8,211 bases of DNA from Lachnospiraceae bacterium UBA7481 (GTDB taxonomy: Bacteria > Bacillota > Clostridia > Lachnospirales > Lachnospiraceae): NCBI GenBank assembly GCA_002478505.1, contig DLOP01000034.1:19369-27579 (forward strand), in the 5' to 3' direction. Under the pieces are notes generated by a model. That model saw only the letters and a program-made list of their open reading frames with translations, had not been told where the DNA came from and did not search any database. The translations under genes were made by a program, and so were the position numbers. Positions 5,834 through 8,211 of this stretch are shown piece after piece; positions within the stretch are counted from its first letter, which is position 1, and every line of letters starts with the position of its first letter.

Positions 5834-6961
5834 TTATAATGGCAACAGCATATTGATGGTAAATCCGGCCTCTGTTTCAAAATCCAGAATACCGTTGATT
5901 TCCCTCATTCTTTTCCGCATTCCTGAGATCCCCATTCCGTCGGTCATTTTCTTGCAGCCTACGCCATTATCCGATATGCTGCAGCGGATCATCTGGTTCC
6001 ATACATGCACGCTGATCTTAATACGGCTGCACTTTGCATATTTCATGGAATTGGACACCGCTTCATAGGCATTGTCCAAGATCACTTCCAGATATTTCTC
6101 CGGAATCTCCTTCAGGTCTCCCTCTATGAGCAGTTCCGCCTCTATCCCCTTCCGTCTGCAGTCTTCACACAATTTTTCCAGCTGCAAGACTGCAAGCTTA
6201 TACTTCTTTGGCCGCTCTTTTCTAAGAATCTCCCGGATCTCATCCATTCCGCCCCGGAGCTGGTCAATGACTGCCTGTATCATTTTCTTAGATGTTTCCG
6301 GCTCCTTTTCCATCAGCACCTTCACCGCTTCTAACTGATATACGGAACCATTGATATTGTGTCCCAGTTTATCGTGCAGGGTCTGGGAAAGTTCTTCCCT
6401 TTCTTCTAACATTTGATTTTCTGCCTGCAGCAGGCTCTTTCGTACCTCCTCCTGCATTTCATGCTCCCTGCGGTTCATGCTGTGCTTTAATCGTTGTTCC
6501 GCAAGGGTATCTTCTCTGGTCTGTTTACGATAGGATTCCACGATAAAGTCATGTTGGAAATAAACGATTCCCATGAAAAGCGCAATGACAAACTGTACTT
6601 CCCATCCGATCTCTCCGGGCAAAAAGGCCAATCCCAAGGGCGCCAGATACCATGGAAACCTTGGTTTCCAATAAGTCAACCCTTCATAGCACAAGAAAAT
6701 AAAAAGCAAAATGTATGTTGTTCCAAGGGCAGCTATGATATAGATCATCAAAGCTGCGGCCGCCCCTAACAGCCAGATCCGTTTCTTTGGTTCTGTCAAT
6801 TCTTTGCCGGCAACCAAGCCGATAAATAACGCAAGAAACAGGAGCACCTCTACCGATGCCCCTGTCAATACTGACTGTGATAAAACAATATAAATTTCCA
6901 ATAGTAGCAATAGCGCCATACGAAGCAGGACAAAATAATGGTCCCGGAATCGTTCTTCCAT
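5834..6961 (-). CDS. Sensor histidine kinase, NarL/DesK type (HisKA_3)
   Basis: A 375-residue membrane kinase that should phosphorylate the response regulator encoded next. The N-terminal third is membrane-embedded, with hydrophobic segments at about 9-31, 37-53, 62-79, 81-92, 103-115 and 120-136, and little extracellular sequence. A charged coiled-coil linker (about 140-192) follows. The HisKA_3 dimer domain has LSQTLHDKLGHN (191-202), with H196 as phosphate acceptor. The ATPase domain has the N-box-like EAVSNSMKYA (300-309), DNGVG (331-335) and GMGISGM (342-348). An ATG at 6982 would overlap the permease stop, but I chose 6961 because AGAGGGG lies 8 bases before it; the longer form adds 7 residues. 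With so few outside residues the signal is probably sensed in the membrane or via the transporter, as in other intramembrane-sensing kinases (inference). Confidence 0.93.
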   Translation of the reverse strand: MEERFRDHYFVLLRMALLLLLEIYIVLSQSVLTGASVEVLLFLALFIGLVAGKELTEPKKRIWLLGAAAALMIYIIAALGTTYILLFIFLCYEGLTYWKPRFPWYLAPLGLAFLPGEIGWEVQFVIALFMGIVYFQHDFIVESYRKQTREDTLAEQRLKHSMNRREHEMQEEVRKSLLQAENQMLEEREELSQTLHDKLGHNINGSVYQLEAVKVLMEKEPETSKKMIQAVIDQLRGGMDEIREILRKERPKKYKLAVLQLEKLCEDCRRKGIEAELLIEGDLKEIPEKYLEVILDNAYEAVSNSMKYAKCSRIKISVHVWNQMIRCSISDNGVGCKKMTDGMGISGMRKRMREINGILDFETEAGFTINMLLPL

Positions 6962-6969
6962 ACGCTGTA

Positions 6970-6976
6970 CCCCTCT
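6970..6976 (-). promoter_or_regulatory. Ribosome binding site that decides the kinase start
   Basis: AGAGGGG on the minus strand overlaps the permease stop codon and lies 8 bases before the ATG at 6961. The alternative ATG at 6982 has its purine tract (AGAGGT) only 1 to 2 bases away, too close to work well. Confidence 0.6.
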
Positions 6977-8210
6977 ATTCATACCTCTTTATTTTCAATC
7001 CCACACCGCCTACGCTGATAATCATGATCAGGTAAGCCGCTGTAACACATAATAACACAGAATAACCGCTTTTGTCCCCTGTTAATAATAATTCCGATGC
7101 ATCCATAAACCATTTCTGCGGCATAAGATAAGAAAGAGCTTTTAAAAATTCCGTCGTATCCTTCAATGGGAAATATAATCCTGCCAGCAATGCGGAAATG
7201 GACCAGATGGAAAATGCCGCATAGTTGGCACTCATAGCATCTCCAAGCAGCACCCCGACCAGAAGGCTTAATGCGCTAAAGATCAGTCCCAAAAGAAAGA
7301 TGACCAGACAAAAGCTTACCATATTGATTCCCATATCTAACCCCGGAATCAAAGACAGACAAACTGCCAGCACCATTGTCTGCAGTACGCAGATCACAAA
7401 TGCCACGATGAACTTAGATATAAAATAATCCCTGCCTTTTATTTTGGTTAACATAATTCTGGTAAACACCCTATTGTTCTGTTCTTCAATGACCGAATGT
7501 GCTACAAAGACTCCGCAGAATAAAAAGCCCAAAGTAATAATCGCAAATGCATACCCGATCCTTGTCCGCTGGTTGGTCTGCTGCTGCGTCAATTCAAGCT
7601 CTTCCCTGCCCGCCAGATTCACCACGCTTTTTTCCGGCATATTCTGCCGGATACCGGTAAGCGTATCTAATATGACAGAGATATCATTCCCTGCTAAGCT
7701 TTGCACCTGCTTTATTCTCTCAAATAAACCAGTCAGTTCTGATACAAAAAGTTCCTGACGTTCGTCTTCCGATACAACATAGAGCTGTACACCCTGTTCC
7801 CATGCGCCATCCAACACTGCCTCGTCAAACGCCTCTTTTAAGTAGAGCAGCATCCCGGCCCGGTCATTATACGCATCCCTTTTTGCAATCTCCTCTACTT
7901 CCTCTTCGCTCAGACCGCTGACGTCGCAGCGGCAGATGGAAAACATCCCGCTTTCCGCTATCTCATTTAATACATATTCCGATAGATCGCTTTCGGATGC
8001 ATCATACACCTTAATAATACAAGCCGATGTATTGCCCAGATAAACCGCTCTGTCTGAAGGATCCCCCAGCTCCAGAACAACATTGCCGGACTCCGTATCG
8101 GAAAACGCCGTAGTGTTCGTTTTCAAGCCCAGAATCACCGCAGAGATTGCCGGAATCACCAGAAGGAAAAATAAAAATCCTTTGTTTCTCAATAATAATT
8201 TCAGATTCAT
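6975..8210 (-). CDS. ABC-2 type transporter permease, start at or beyond the window edge
   Basis: The membrane part of an ABC exporter, at least 411 residues. One transmembrane helix lies at 11-29 (FLFFLLVIPAISAVILGL). A large domain outside the membrane follows (about 30-215), rich in acidic residues, then five or six helices between about 217 and 407. This one-plus-five layout is typical of ABC-2 permeases such as YhaP, NatB and LnrM/N. The first ATG is at 8210, one base from the edge; it gives a plausible N-terminus (MNLKLLLRNKG), but its ribosome site is outside the window, so a longer protein is possible. No ATPase is visible; it should lie just upstream. It is followed after 13 bases by the histidine kinase. 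The substrate is unknown; by analogy with linked two-component systems, an antimicrobial or membrane-active compound is likely. Confidence 0.88.
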   Translation of the reverse strand: MNLKLLLRNKGFLFFLLVIPAISAVILGLKTNTTAFSDTESGNVVLELGDPSDRAVYLGNTSACIIKVYDASESDLSEYVLNEIAESGMFSICRCDVSGLSEEEVEEIAKRDAYNDRAGMLLYLKEAFDEAVLDGAWEQGVQLYVVSEDERQELFVSELTGLFERIKQVQSLAGNDISVILDTLTGIRQNMPEKSVVNLAGREELELTQQQTNQRTRIGYAFAIITLGFLFCGVFVAHSVIEEQNNRVFTRIMLTKIKGRDYFISKFIVAFVICVLQTMVLAVCLSLIPGLDMGINMVSFCLVIFLLGLIFSALSLLVGVLLGDAMSANYAAFSIWSISALLAGLYFPLKDTTEFLKALSYLMPQKWFMDASELLLTGDKSGYSVLLCVTAAYLIMIISVGGVGLKIKRYE

Positions 8211-8211
8211 C

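Noticed and set aside
5487..6068. A 193-codon open frame on the plus strand
   Set aside because: It is antisense to the response regulator and kinase genes, whose motifs are complete, and shows no domain pattern.

Overview
The window looks like a piece of a low-to-moderate GC Clostridia genome, most likely Lachnospiraceae-like. That is inferred from protein style (OPT transporter, stand-alone PqqD-like protein, YhaO/YhaN-type nuclease/ATPase pair), GGAGG-type ribosome binding sites and AT-rich spacers; no rRNA or marker gene fixes the taxon. Every gene I can support is on the minus strand, so transcription runs from the right end to the left end. I see no tRNA, rRNA, CRISPR array, transposase or phage gene.

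Right part (8210 to 5175): a compact operon of an ABC-2 type permease, a NarL/DesK-type sensor histidine kinase and a LuxR-type response regulator, with gaps of about 13 to 14 bases. The ATPase partner of the permease is not in the window and is expected just beyond the right edge. The layout is that of a self-regulated efflux or envelope-stress module.

Middle part (about 5106 to 2272): an operon of an OPT-family oligopeptide transporter, a small PqqD-like protein and a YccF-family membrane protein. It has a good extended -10 promoter at its head, a hairpin that would sit at the very 5' end of the mRNA, and an intrinsic terminator right after the last gene. A peptide transporter next to an orphan PqqD-like (peptide-binding fold) protein, with no visible peptide-modifying enzyme, is the most interesting gene association here.

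Left part (2271 to 1): a 380-base gene-free AT-rich spacer holding a very long inverted repeat (about 41-base arms), followed by an SbcD/Mre11-like nuclease gene and the start of its SbcC/YhaN-like ATPase partner, which runs off the left edge. The first 22 bases of the window are an exact reverse complement of bases 285-306 inside that same gene, which points either to an assembly fold-back at the edge or to a real inverted repeat.
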